Assembly (NCBI RefSeq): GCF_004210375.1
Contig: NC_134837.1
Span: 164,341,310 to 164,405,309 of the forward strand
Origin: Tachypleus tridentatus
Lineage: Eukaryota; Arthropoda; Merostomata; Xiphosura; Limulidae
Reading direction: 5' to 3'
Length of the DNA stretch: 64,000 bases
Shown here one piece after another: positions 24,417 through 37,370 of the stretch; the stretch's first letter is position 1; each line of letters starts with the position of its first letter. Under the pieces are notes generated by a model. The model had not been told where the DNA came from and made no database searches. It saw only the letters and a program-made list of their open reading frames with translations. The translations under genes and the position numbers were made by a program.

Positions 24417-25982
24417 CATTAATTTTTAATATTAAAAAGGTTATGTTCTTCAAACGTTAAATATTTAAGTAAAATCTTTATGGTTATTACTAACCTTAAA
24501 TAGAACTCCTAAGTAGCATGTACAAATTAACAATGAAAAATATTTGAAACTACTAACCAGTAAGTGTTCCAATATCCATTTACAGTGAAAAGATTCTTCT
24601 GTATTGGTAGATACATATACAACCAGTGCAAATTGTTGTTTGGCTTCAGCGTGTTTGATATATATATATATATCACAAGAGATGGTTGTTAGATGCCTAT
24701 GTTATATAAATTCCTATTCATTTATTGTACAGAATAGATTGAAGTAACAGAAATTTTATTCGGAAACTTCCAGTTGACTGATAAATATTCTGGTATTAAA
24801 ATACTTTATACAGTAAATTATTACAATGTATTTGGATATTGTTTAAGAAACTGATATTGTAATGAAACTCATTATCAAACTACATTCATTACGCCCAGAC
24901 ATAATGGTGTTTATTTCTCACCAAAATGTTTTCCACAATATACTGTATTTTTAAATTCATAAAAGACTACTGAAATACCAATGAGTAGATTTGTCAACAA
25001 TTGAAAGTTCAAACCAGTGTTTCTGAAATATCTGTTCGTAACCGCCACTTGGCTGTTGAAAGCACTAACACTTGTTTACGTTTTTTTCAATATTTGGTTA
25101 ATAAAAGTTTTCCAAGTCAACCTTTTCTCTTTTTGGTATAACTTAAATTCTCTTACAATATATTTCAGCTACTTATCAATTTCAATAGATGTAAATTAAA
25201 ATGATGGCAAATATATTCTGCACGTGTTGATAGCCCTAAAAATCAGCTGAAAGGTTGTCTTCCTGCAAGACTATTAGAGTGCTCGTTCGCAGTATACATA
25301 CATTATTTTCCATTTTATTTTAATATCGGTATAAGTTACTTGCAAGACTGAATTAGTACTTGAAAGATGACATGCCTAGTTGTGTCAAAGTATTTGATGT
25401 GAAGGTATGAGGCTATGCTATAACTACCCTGTACAAATGATTAATAAGGGATATGTTTTCAAAAAGAAATTAATCCTGTAGAAACAGATTGTTACGATAT
25501 TTTCCTAAGCTCGCATTGTTAATGAAGTCAGAGAATATATATATATATACTATCCTAGCAGTTTGATTCCTATTTTTCAAATAATAATGATCTGAGATGT
25601 GGCAACTAATGTGTAAGAAACCAGTTCATTACCCATGACGATAGTAACTTAACAACCAGCCATGAAGAGAAATTAATGGAACTGGATTGGAAACGTATTA
25701 ACACTACATGAGTTTTGGTTAAAAGCTCGTCCAGCATTGATTCACTTACGTAAAAGTACGTATGTCGTTTTGTGAAAAATGTGTACATGATGGAGAAATA
25801 TGGATATTATTATATAACATGTAATAATTTCAAGACAACAAAACCATTGCACGTGTGTGTTATCGAATAATTAACTACTGTATTTAAGTTGAAAACATAA
25901 CTTCATAAATATTGGAAGAAACTAAAGTTTTCAAGCTCAAGTCTCGTAAAACAAAATTCATTAATATTTGTGCAGCTAGAAG

Positions 25983-26137
25983 TGTCCCACTATTTGTTGG
26001 TAAAAGAGTAGCCCAAGAGTTGACGGTGGGTGGTGATGACTAGCTGCCTTCCCTCTAGTCTTACACTGCTAAATTAGAGACGGCTAGCGCAGACAGACTT
26101 CGAGGAGCTTTGTGCGAAATTAAAAATCAAACAAAGC
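25983..26137 (+). repeat. tRNA-derived SINE (family A), 5'-truncated
   Basis: Only the body is present, from GTCCCACTATTTGTTGGTAA through GATGACTAGCTGCCTTCCCT to GTGCGAAATTAAAAATCAAA. The tRNA-like promoter part is missing. No clear duplication was found. Confidence 0.88.
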
Positions 26138-28100
26138 TTCTACCACTATATTGTCCCTTCATCATTTGCTTTCCTTTAGATCTTTTCCCTGTGGTAGATT
26201 GTCATTCCGTTGCTCTTAATATCCACTTATTATCAGAATATGTTTACTATTCTGTAAATATTTACAAAATATTTACTACATGCCCAGTCCATTTCCATTT
26301 AATTCTTAGAATTAATCTTACTGCATTTGTTATATTTGTTGTTTTTCTTATTCACTCATATTTTCCATTTGTCTTGTAGTGTTATATGAAGTGTTGTTTT
26401 TATATCTCCATAGCTCTTTCTGTGGTTTCTATCTTTTTCCTTAACACTTGTTTGGCCACATATACCAAAGGTAGGTAGTAGTACTAATACATTATTTTTC
26501 TTCAAAGAAATGAGGATATCTTGATTCTGTAGAATTTCTATACATATTTCAAAACATCACCATGTAGCATTTAGTCTTACCATAATTTCTTCTCTTACCT
26601 TGTTGTGTTTTTTATTTTGATAGTATCTGTGTCACGATACTTGTTCATATATTTGTTGTTGTTTTCTTCCTTATATATTTTAATCCTGTTTTAGTACTAC
26701 TGGCATTCAAACTTTTTAATAGTTTCCGTCTTTTTCGTCGAAATGAACACAGGGGGCTATCATCCCCATGCATTAGATGGGTTATGAAAAGCATGCATAG
26801 AAGAGTAGTGTGCTTTTGGACAGGACATGCTTAAGCTTCAGAGCTATTATCAAGGTAGAGAGCATGAATAGATATATTGAGTTGAACTGTAAGGATGTGG
26901 CAAAGCTACAAATTCATATCAATATCAGTTGTCATACCACACCTGTGTACTTCTTTAATGATCCGAAACAAGCCAGGTTAAAATGAATGGATAACAAAGT
27001 AGTTGAGGCGTTTACGAGAATAGATAGAGCATAAACTTCAACATAGTCCATCATTGATAAACTAGTTAAACAGTGAACAGTAGAATTCTGAATATAAGGA
27101 AACTAACACAGTTTAAGAAGGAAACTTCAATAATTTATTGTTTGCAGTGTGTGTAATTTAAAGGACAATGTTCAGCAGTTAAGACGTTAGTTTGGGCTGA
27201 AAGAACATTAAGGTCTTCACTTTCCTTTTAGTCACTTAGCAGTTAGGTGCAGTCTGCTTGTTGTGTCCACTATTTCATGCAATGATTCAGTGGAACAGGT
27301 CACTTAAAATCCCTTATGTTACAACAACAAGTTAGGATTGATGATAAAATTAAGTTAAATCCTAGAATATTTGATAACAATAGCTAAAACATCCATAATT
27401 TGCAAGTTCTTTAAAATTAATGCGTTACGAACACTTAGGTGATATTTGGTGAATGGACTATAACCCTACGATCCTACAATACTAAAGACTTTTACCTATT
27501 TGACTCAACCTTCCACAGTTACAACGAAGATGACGATTAGGATATTTTCCTTCCAAGCCTATAGCGTCTTAACCACAATTATTTTCTTGTCCTTTCGACC
27601 ACTGATTTATTTTCCGTTCTGAACATTCCTTCAGACACAACGCAAACAACTTTTTCAGCGTCTACTGGTAGCTTTTTTGGTCGCACTTCCATTTTCCTCA
27701 CAGAAAAAATTATCCGACATTGAATTTATGGATCCCTGCTGTCCTGAACGAGCCGTTTAAATTATTAATTCTGGGTCTTCCCAATTCAAGGCTCTCTGGA
27801 CTCCTCCTGACTTCTTGAGGCATCTTCTAATCTATCATGTCAACAGAATATTCATTAAGTAAACTAAAACCACAAAACTTGAAATACAGTCTATACTATC
27901 ATGACAAGAGTGATAAAGATAATTAACTTTGACGTTTAGCTCGCCAGTAATTCTTCGAGTAGAAGATCCTGAGAGTATCTTACTACAATTTCTGTCACAT
28001 GTTGTATTTTGTTTTGTTGTTGTTGTGTGTGTTTGCCATAGGTAGAATATAATATATCTTTACTTGTGTACATTGATGTGATATTTTTCTAAATGTATTA

Positions 28101-28954
28101 GGTTGTCCACAAATAAATGTCGGAATTCTTCGATGTCGTTTAGAAGCTGAATATTGCATAACTTATCGCTGGTTGGTTGGTTTAATCCAACGTTTTTCGC
28201 TTACAATGTGTCTTAATTGTCTGTTGTTTCAACTCTACTCAAAGAAAGTTTTGCAACCTCCAAGACAGCATGGACAAGAAGGACTTTCGTTTGATTTTCT
28301 TCTATGACTTCAAACTTGGACGAAAAGCTACTAAAATCACATGGAGCATCAACTAGGCATTCGGCCATGGATCTGTTACTGAACTTACAGTTCAGCATTG
28401 GTTCCAAAGGTTTGAACATGGAGATGAAAGTCTTGAAGGGAAGCAGTTGAAACAGACCCTTGCAGAACAGTACGTGAGCTTGCAGAAAAAATAGGCAGAG
28501 GAAAATCAAACATTGCCAACCATCCGAGTGCTATTGGAAAGACGAAAAATTTGGATAAGTGGGTTCTGCATGAGCTAACTGAAGATCAACAAAATCGGCG
28601 TTATGAGACCTGTCAAATATAACATTCCAAAATTTGAACGAATTGGGATTTGTGGTTCTGTCTCATCCACCTTACTATTCATACCTTTTTTCACAGATTT
28701 CCATTTTTTCAAGCACTTTAACAACTTTTTGAACAATAAACGCTTTCAAAACCAGGCAGCTGCAAAAGAAGCTTTCAGGGAGTTCATTAACCATAGAAAT
28801 TCTGATTTCTACAGCAGGGACATAAACAGCGTCGTTACACGCTGACAAAATTGTGTTGAAGCAAATGGTTCTACTTTGATTGAAGTTTGTTTTATAACAC
28901 TGGTTCATACTTTTCCAAACTTCGCAATTGAAAAACATTTATTTCTGAATAATC
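28101..28954 (+). pseudogene. mariner transposon with deleted, broken transposase
   Basis: Inverted ends GGTTGTCCACAAATAAATG (28101 on) and CATTTATTTCTGAATAATC (to 28954) are flanked by TA dinucleotides, as for Tc1/mariner insertions. From the ATG at 28270 the transposase shows the N-terminal helix-turn-helix region (LTVQHWFQRFEHGDESLEGK), then, in another frame, ELAEKIGRGKSNIANH and LDKWVLHELTEDQQNRRYE. It jumps to the C-terminal end, TDFHFFKHFNNFLNN, EAFREFINHRNSDFYS, EANGSYFD. The central part with the first two catalytic aspartates is deleted. The element is about 850 bp against roughly 1.3 kb for full-length relatives. Stops and frameshifts make it inactive. Confidence 0.9.
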
Positions 28955-30580
28955 TAATAGTTATGACACTCGTTGACCAGATGTCTCAAAGTTGTAAACA
29001 CGTGCACAGGTAAAGATTACATGCAAGAACCTTTGTTTTCCTGTCTCAAACTATCATGTAGTGTTTCTATAAGAACTATTTTGATGGTTTACTTTTCAAA
29101 CAAGCAACACAGAAACTTGTGCATCTAGCCTGGCGTATGATTGTATATAGACTGTTAGTTGAAGTATTAAAAATGTTGGTCTTTACACACTTTTTATTTC
29201 ACTTTAGTATGTAATTATGTGATTTCAGTGGTTCTCTTTGTTGTTCTTCATTTTTCTTGCGTTTAAACGTTTGTTCTCCTACCTTCGACTCTAGCGACCA
29301 AGTGCTACAGAAGAAAATTCTGGTTAGTTTCATTAATAATTTTGTGTTTAGGACAACATCTGCTTTTGCAGATTTTTCTCTAGTGTAAAAGTCTTGAACC
29401 TACGTTTTATGGGGATTTGTGTTTTTTCTGTTAGACATTAATGTATCTGAACACCATATGTCAAAACCATCAGAGTAATAGGAAAAAGTGCATGTCTTGT
29501 CCACACCTAGCACTCTCAAACTGACGAATAAAGTTTTTGTTAATTCGTGTGGATTTCTCCAGATGCTCTGAATTGTTATGTCTTCTGTTTAAATTAACTG
29601 TTATTAGACAATAGATGCTTAACCTTGAGTGTTCAGATGATCAGTATGTGAGACGATTTTATTGAACTGATAATCAACTATGGAATTTACTAAAGTGTCA
29701 AAGAATAGATAACGTTTTGCCACAGTTGATAAAGTAACATATAATTATTTATTAGTTGTGGACAGTCGTCTATCCAACTATGCATTGGAATGGTTTGTGG
29801 TATCTTTCAGTTAAATGGCAGAGCAAGGAAGTTAGCCTCGCTACCAACAAGGAGTTAATGGACTTGGATGTATATTGTATGAAAAATTGCAACAGACAGA
29901 TAAAAAAGGATGATATAAGACATAAATTTACACAAAAACATGTGTTTAATATTACTTCATTAGGTAACAATATAAACAAACAGCATTATACACTAAACAA
30001 TAGTTTTTATTAATGGGTGTTGGTCCATCTTGTTAAAGTAGATGATATAAGATAAAATATTGACTTAAAACGTTTCTCAAACTAAATCAAACATATTAGT
30101 ATATACAAATACTTTGTGTGAAATTCCATGTCTTCAAACAATCACTTTAAGCATTGGTTAGTGGACATCCTAAATGCATCCACATTTAGCATATACGATA
30201 CATTAACTCTTTCTTACGTAAAGTGAGTGTACAAACAATAACAAATTAGAAGTGTGTTTATAAGTCGGTGTTAACTTGTTGTAAAAGTAAGGTTTAACAA
30301 TACAGAGAAACTAAAGGTTCCTGCCAGATACTTAATGAAATAAACTGAAAAAATGACTGAAAGCTGAGGGAGAGTATGTAATAATGATTAAAATATGCTT
30401 TACGTTTATGTAATTGTGTATCAAAATCTGTTTTCTAAAGTCTTATCTCTCACATTCCTGACAAAGAGAACAGTGATTAGTTCATGTTAGATCAACTAGC
30501 CAATGGGCAGTTAAGACCAAGGTAATGATTCCATTTGCAAGTATTGTCTGATTTGGTGACAAAAAATAGCTTAGGTCACT
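28955..30580. other. Intergenic, nothing recognised
   Basis: No gene or known repeat is identified between the mariner and the next SINE. Short open stretches such as 29756-30013 have no family signature. Confidence 0.5.
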
Positions 30581-30855
30581 ATTGTTTGTTTTTTAATTTT
30601 GCGCAAAGCTAATAAAGGGCTATCTGCACTAGCTGTTTCAGACTTAGCAGTGTAAGACTAGAGGGAAGGCAGTTAGTCATAACCACCCACCGCCAATTCT
30701 TGGGTTATTCTTTTACCAACGGATAGTGGGATTGACCGTCACATTATAACGCTCCCACACCTGAAAGGGTGAGCACGTTTGGTGCGATGGGGATTCGAAT
30801 CCGCGACCCTCCGATTACGAGTCGAACGTCTTAACCCCTTTGGCCATGCTGGACC
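30581..30855 (-). repeat. tRNA-derived SINE (family A), reverse orientation
   Basis: This is the reverse complement of the same family: the tail TTTGTTTTTTAATTTTGCGC on the left and the tRNA-like head (GGGGATTCGAATCC, the B box in reverse) on the right. The 8-mer AGGTCACT at 30573-30580 and 30856-30863 is the target-site duplication. Confidence 0.92.
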
Positions 30856-31319
30856 AGGTCACTAATGAAAAACAACATTGTTATTCTAGTAAAAGAATTA
30901 GACAAACCGTTAAGAAAAGTGAAAGATAGTAACTTGATGGAGTGCCTCTTTGCATTTAATTGGAGAATCGTGAAAACAACCTAATTTTCACATTTTATTT
31001 CTTAGTTAACGATGTGAGAAATAATAATATGTCCTCATACTGCAGGTTAATGCATTATAAGAAAAGTGGAAGCCAATGTTAGCAGTGATGCTCAGATTGC
31101 ATTTTTTAAAATGCAGCTGTAACCAATTTCTTGGCTTCCAAATCATCCGAGATTGTTGGCTGAGGATTGTGAAAACAATATGAACCTAATGCAGTGAAGG
31201 AAACTCAGTAACCTTTCAGTTGTTTCACTCAATGTATTTACAAAACCAAACGACTGGCTGCTCAAACAATGATTATTCAGCAAAACATAAATATAATTAT
31301 TATACATCTAATAAAGAAA

Positions 31320-33050
31320 CGGCCATATAGGCTTTCCTGAAGTATTTAGGAAGTAGCCAGCATGAATAGAGCAATTGTTGAAAAATGGAGTCATACAACC
31401 TCCAGAGAGTGATTGCTCAATTTGAGTAGTAATTATCAAGAGAAAGAAATGTATACCACAGTTCTGTGTTAATTTTAGATGGATTATTGCAGAAACTCGC
31501 ATTTATACTTCTTTGCTGTGAATAGATGGATATATGGATGCATTTAAAAATTCCTGTTGGCTCAACATTTTTAATCTGGCATCCAGATACTTCTTCGAGC
31601 TGGAAGACAGGAGTAGGCTAAAATTACTTTTGGAAAAGAAGTTATTTCTCTAAATTACACTTAATGTTTTTCATTCTGTTTAATACGCCTGCCGCTGTCT
31701 AGCAACTAATGGAACTTACTGAAGGGACTACAAAAGGAGAGATGTGTAGGTTGAGTAAACGATATTTTGTTCTTTCGTTACACTTTTGAGTCTGTGGATG
31801 AAAATCAGAGAACGATGTTCCAGTGGATAAATAAAACAGACTGGAAGCTAAAACCTAAAAATTGCTCACTCATGCATATGGAAGTGAAGGTTTTTAAATA
31901 CATTGTAGGAGAAAATGGAGTCTCTATGCATCTGGTCAAAATAGCTGTGGTGAGAGATGGCCTTAACCTAGAACCAAGCGAAATATTTATAGTTTTCTTG
32001 GTTTCCTTTGGTACTATTAATGGTTTTTGGCTAACTTCTCCAATGTTTACTCTTACTAAAGTTGAAATGCTCGTTGGAAGAAACAAAGAATATGACCAAG
32101 GACTTTGACTCATCAAGAAAGCTTCCTTTAGTATATACTCCAGTGCTATTCTATCTGCAATAAGGCAGTAAGTTTCTGTGAGAGACTGACCCTGGCCTAG
32201 TGTAGGCGTTCATTGCTTTATGTAAAAAAAACCCAGCCCGCCCTAATATAGAAACATAGCACAAACATAAGTAACCTGTGGCACGTGTATTGTCAGTTAT
32301 AAATCTAGGAAGGTGTGATTTGCCATTGCTATAAACCACCAAGACATGGTATTCCAAATTTTCTATAACAGTAGTTCCCATAGTTTGACAACAAGAGATT
32401 TTCCAAACTTTGCATAACATAAATATTTGAGGGCACTAAGTTGTGATCTACCCCTATATTAAAGTCGATGGTGGTTCTTTTAGCCGTGTTTGAATTTCGA
32501 AGGTCGGGAATAATGTGAATACTGTATGTTGTGTGCTGCCCAGTGAAACAATTGATGAGACAGGGCAAAATCCAACAAAGAATTGTTGAGTCTTCTGGGG
32601 AAATTACAGTCCTGAATATGACTGGTCTACACCTGAATTATGTGAGAAGTCGTCAATGATACATATTCATCATTACTATTCCATAAAGTGGACTAGTGCT
32701 TGTTAAATGATTGATGAATTTCACAGTCCGTTACTTGTGAGCTGGTGTAGCATTGGAAGAAATTCACACAGACTATGGAACAACTTTTAACAGCCAACTG
32801 TTTACTATATTGAAGATGTGCTCTTCATTTTATCACCCTTGGTCTAATAATTTGGCAGGAATCTGAAAATGAGATCAATACATCACAGAAAGATGAAGAT
32901 GTCATTTTGAATTACACCAATTCACACTATGAGAGCAAAAAGTTAAGAAGACTTAGCTGAAGATGGATAGAGGTGATGGATTTTATCATTGAACAAACTT
33001 CAGATGTTGGCCCCATGCTCGATATGGATAAGAGTGATTAATTTACACTT
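31320..33050 (+). pseudogene. Ty3/gypsy-type pol relic (RT, RNase H, integrase pieces)
   Basis: In shifting + strand frames, the reverse transcriptase is recognisable. FGKEVISLNY lies near 31634. VNDILFFRYTFE near 31758 stands where the catalytic YxDD box should be, so the first Asp is replaced. It continues WINKTDWKLKPKNC and MEVKVFKYIVGENGVSMHL, matching the block after YxDD. Around 32760-32850 an integrase piece, LEEIHTDYGTTFNSQLF then FYHPWSNNLAG, matches the second catalytic Asp region of the DDE core. Many stops and frameshifts are present, and no LTRs were found. The longest intact piece is 31767-32108 (113 residues). Confidence 0.8.
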
Positions 33051-34780
33051 TTTTTAACTAGTTAGGATGGTTTGTTGATCGCAAAGTGAACAAGACCCTT
33101 GCTTTCTAAGTAATTGAATAAATTCCAACTAAACAAAATATCTGCCAAATATCGGACAATAGCTGCTTAATTATTAACAGCTAGAACAGTCATGGAATTG
33201 AAAAGTCAGTGGCAAAAATGAAACTCTTGTCTCATAACTTGAAATATTCTTTATGTACTACACCATGTGACCGCTTCTCAGTCAGATGAAGCTTATACAT
33301 CAACATCTTTCACAACTAAATGCCATAGCTAGGAATTTAAAATACAATTGAAAAGGACTTGTAAACTTTGTTTAATGAGATATTGGGTAGTGGCGTCTAA
33401 CATATGTTCTTCATTTTGCGACTGCTACTATATCATCATTAGTTAATATAGCTATGGGATGAAGAAGGTATTGTAGCTTTTGCTTTCTGAGCCACTGAGT
33501 AAAGTTCTTGAGGTGTTTAGAAAAATTACTTCCCAAGTATAGTTGAGTAGTAAGAGCTTTACAGAGCATGGTACCCTATTCGTGTTGAATTTGCATATAT
33601 CTACCTGAGAAGCATCTGGCTCTACAAGTTACAAAGCATTTGTGTTTTATCTGAGTGTGTGTGTATTAAAGTACAGTGACAAAAGCATATTTTTTTAATC
33701 CTAACCAATTAAAGTTTTATTTGAAAAGTCTTAATTCATCTAAATTTTGCCAGTAATTGTTCATTTCATAAAACGTAGAATATAAATGAGTATAGTATGA
33801 TAGCCCCTAGATGGGACCACCGTTGTTACTTAAGAGTAACTTAAGCATCACCAAAGTGAGTCATGCAATAGTTGGAAGTGATCTGTACAAATTACTAGAG
33901 TGCTTGACATCATATAATGGTGGTATATGTATATACTATTTCAACTAGATCAAGTCAAAATATTCAGCAGTAAGTAAAATTATCAGGAGCAAATAATATC
34001 ATAATAAATATGAATTTGTTGCCCATTATTTTAAGGGGAATAACAGAGAATAGTTTTAGTCTTACACGTTGATGTATTTACTGATTCTTTTTTTAATTTC
34101 ATTGCAAGACGCAGTATTAAAGCATGAAAATGAAAGCTGTAAATGTACTATCGGTGGATTCAAAGATGTATCCATGCAGATAAAACTGTGATTCACGCCA
34201 AAAAATATTACGTAACTTGCCAGTTAATAGAAGTTAATAAAGAGAGATAGTGAAAGCATTGGTAAAGATTACTGAGTCAGCTTGAATGTCTAGAAACCTG
34301 TTGCAGTCTCGACCCCTATTCCTTCCCACTGGAATTAGGTGCTATGTTACAACCAAAACCAAACAAGTCAGAAAATATAATGTATATTCTACTTGTTTGG
34401 CAAGAATAACAGAGGGTAGCATGGCCACAGATAGTTGGTCATTGGAAACTTATAAAAGACTGGGAATTGGGAAGTTCACATATTCTCATGGTGCATGTTC
34501 TATGAGCAACAATAAATGTTAGTAAACAAAAATCTGTAGAAATATTAATTGACGCCAGATGTCAGAGGTAATGAACATAATCATACACTATGATCCCTTT
34601 AGTTTATTCACCCAATGGATTTTCGGTATTTATCATGTCAAGTTTTAGTCATGATCTGTTTTATTACTTCAGCTAATAATCATTTTACCATCTTATAGTC
34701 CTAGTGTTGCTGAAGCTTTTTTATTATTATTGATAGAAATAAATGTCTCAATTTCACAATCAACCTACAAAGCCACCGAC
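33051..34780. other. Intergenic, nothing recognised
   Basis: I could not assign any gene or repeat. It may contain the degraded 3' part of the upstream gypsy relic or the 5' part of the coding relic at 34.8 kb. Confidence 0.4.
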
Positions 34781-34786
34781 CTCTTA

Positions 34787-35818
34787 CAGGATGGAAAGGA
34801 TTTAACTTTTCAATGAAGAAACCAACAAAGTCATCAAAGACAGGATACCTGGGACTAGCTTATCACTAATTATGGCTAAACCCATGGAAGAAGATGCATT
34901 GCTTTCCAACTCTCACGTGGGAGAAATCATTGCATCTATCACGAGATTAGCTTTGCGATTCTAAAGGTCTTGCATTCGATGACAGAAAGTCTTTCCTACG
35001 CTGAAGAGACTAACATTTCTATGTCAGTAGAGTCAAAATCGTAACCCACGCCACAACTGTTGAAGAAACTAGCTTGCTCACAAATCAACAGCCTTCATAA
35101 TTACTGCTGTAGAAATTAGCCAAAGAAAGCTTGATGAGGATCAGATCACCTTATCATGTCCCATTAGATGTGTCATGGAAACAATACAAGATAGGTAGAT
35201 ATCTCTGATAGGATCACTTTATCTCTAAAGACAAAAATATTTTTCCAAGAAGACACAGGCATAATAGTCACACAGTGGATGTTAACCATCATTGTTTAGT
35301 GACTAACTCCTGGTAATTCAGATAAGGTAGTCGACTTATTGGACTTACCCATTACTATCATTATTCTGTTTGGAATTTAAAATCAATACAGGGGTATACA
35401 TTTTGATAATGGGCGTTTGTGGGGCTAAAGCCCGATGAAGCACTAATTCTATAGTCATGGCCGAGGAGTGACCAAAGAACAAACTCAGCAGATATCGAGG
35501 GCGAGCTCCGAAGAAAGCCACTCAACTTTCCCATGTTCGAGTAGATGTTGGTGTTGAAAAAGTACACCGCCAGAAGAAGACTACCAAATACACAAAGATG
35601 TGGGCTGTCTACAACTAAGGAGAGAATAAGCTAAGGTGGAGGGCAAACCCTCCTATTTTATTTGAGGAGAAGATGCAGCGTCTACAGGTGCTATTCGGTA
35701 GTGAGAGAGCCATTGTAAAATACCACGAAGATCGTAAAATCGTGGTAATAGACAACTGCAGAACAACTGTGGCTCTGGAGAATTTGTTGACGGAGTTACG
35801 GTGAGAAAGAGGGTGAAA
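34787..35818 (+). pseudogene. Unidentified multi-frame coding relic
   Basis: Long open pieces follow each other in alternating + frames and read like protein. They are EETNKVIKDRIPGTSLSLIM and KPMEEDALLSNSHVGEIIAS, ending at a stop near 34963; then TESLSYAEETNISMSVESKS; VTHATTVEETSLLTNQQPS; and VEISQRKLDEDQITLSCPIR. After about 200 less clear bases comes NKLSRYRGRAPKKATQLSHV from 35478, running through one stop at 35616 into PPILFEEKMQRLQVLFGSER and LENLLTELR, stop at 35816-35818. I do not recognise the family. It could be an accessory or gag-like gene of a retroelement, an endogenous viral fragment, or a dead host gene. Confidence 0.5.
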
Positions 35819-35881
35819 CCTTGACCAACTCTAGGTAAGTGCGTACTTCAAATATCTGTAATTATTAATTTGTTGCAGTAT

Positions 35882-36165
35882 CCAGCATGTCCAGGTGATT
35901 AAGACATTCGACTCATAATCCCAGAATCGCAGGTTCATATCCCCGTCACACCAAACATGATCACTCTTTCGGTCGTTGGGTGTTATAATGAGACGGTCAA
36001 TTCCTCTATTCGTTGGTAAAAGAGTAGCCGAAGAGTTGGCGGTTGGTGGTGAGGACTAGCTGCCTTCCCTCTTGTCTTACGTTGCTAAATTAGAGACATC
36101 TAACGCAGATAGCCCTCGTGTATCTTTGCGCGAAATTAAAACAAACCAATCAAAAACCAAACTAA
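35882..36165 (+). repeat. tRNA-derived SINE (family A)
   Basis: CCAGCATGTCCAGGTGATTA begins the head, the B-box region is GGTTCATATCCCC, and the body runs to TTTGCGCGAAATTAAAACAA. Possible imperfect flanks are TTTGTTGCA on the left and TTTGTTACA on the right. Confidence 0.9.
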
Positions 36166-37370
36166 ACTGATCATTTGTTACAATTTAAATAATGTAGTGT
36201 TTCGAAGGTATATAATTATTCTATAAGCATTCTGTTTCTCACACAGTGTATGAATGTAAGAGAGATAGCGGTGTTAGTACGTTTTTTCTGGGGGGGGAGG
36301 GTGTATGTTTTATTGTATATTCTTTTTGGGGCTTGTATATTTTTGTATTTTAATTTCAGGATGCCCTCTGTCCTTTAGATACCTGAGTGTTCGAGGTAGA
36401 AAAGGGCTTAGCAGTTTTGTTTGTGGTAAATTGTGTGTGTGTATATACATATCTATATTTTATGTAAGTATGTGTTATTTTGTTTTCGTAATTGTATGCA
36501 AACGCTCTCTCACGCCTATGGGCATGAACGATAGATCAGAGAGTTTAAGTTTTTTGCATGCGTATGTATGTGTTTTTAAGGTGTTTTACTCATTTTATTT
36601 TTACATTATTAAACGTGCTCCCTTGCTTTCTCGCATACACAAGAACGTGTATCAGTGAGGAGCTTAGTGGCAAATCTGCAGACTTGTATCGAAAAAACCG
36701 GATTTTGGGTACCTGTGATGAGCACAGCACAGATAGCTTACTGCGAACTTCAAGTTTAACAACAAATTAACAGTTACTCTTCCTCTAGTATTAACTTTTG
36801 TACTGATTAATAAAGGTGTTTTTGTTTGTTGTACGTACAAAATTACTGCTTCTGATATAGCTTTTTAAAAGTTTCTGGTGTTACCTTCTGTATGTAACAA
36901 TTTCCAGTTTTTATTTTCATCTTATCATATATACATATATATATATAGAGAGAGATTATTAAAATCTGTAGAAGGCTTATATTATTTCCTGTGTTTTCAT
37001 AAGTGTTCAATGTTCATAATATATTATGTTCTTTGTTAAAATGCCTTACTTGTGTGAATAATTTTGATTATATATATATATATATATATATACATGCATA
37101 CATACATATAGAATGTCAATGTTATTTAGTAAAGGATCACTTGGGCTTTCACATTTATTATCTGGGTTAATGTTTTGAATATAACAAAGATAAAAGCTTA
37201 TAAAACATTTACATTTTATTTGTAATTTGTTCAAATCAGGAAATATAATTTAAAGGGAAGTAAATTTGTTTTGCACTTTATTATTATGTCCTACTTTTAA
37301 TAAATGTGTAAAATGACATTTACGAACATTTATAACAGCACTCAGGAAATTTTTAAATTTTCGTAGTTCA
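36166..37370. other. Intergenic, low-complexity
   Basis: Besides the family B SINE this holds T-rich DNA with a G run at 36291-36300 and (TA)n tracts at 36929-36956 and 37070-37091. No gene. Confidence 0.55.
36660..36772 (+). repeat. Second SINE-like family (family B)
   Basis: AGTGGCAAATCTGCAGACTT is followed by CCGGATTTTGGGTACC (a degraded B box) and GAGCACAGCACAGATAGCTT, ending in AACAACAAATTAAC. It resembles the segment at 58770-58886 (TCTGCAGACT, GAGCACAAATAG, TTAATAACAAACAAC), pointing to one tRNA-derived family. Confidence 0.6.

Larger units (their letters stand above)
20561..28100. other. Intergenic region with SINEs, left part
   Basis: No gene is recognisable. Contents are SINE copies at 22751-23019, 24139-24416 and 25983-26137, a (TG)n run near 23813-23837, and (TA)n runs near 24659-24672 and 25537-25549. 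The segment at 26140-26720 is T/C-rich and unidentified. Confidence 0.55.

Noticed and set aside
29756..30013. 85-codon intergenic open frame
   Set aside because: No recognisable domain; its composition is that of random AT-rich DNA.
22751..36165. Functional tRNA genes at the A/B-box sequences
   Set aside because: They lack an intact cloverleaf and are fused to a SINE body and A-rich tail, with target-site duplications.
36305..36658. 117-codon open frame, hydrophobic
   Set aside because: Its TG/TA-rich, Phe/Tyr/Ile/Val-heavy composition suggests a low-complexity artefact; no exon context or family motif.
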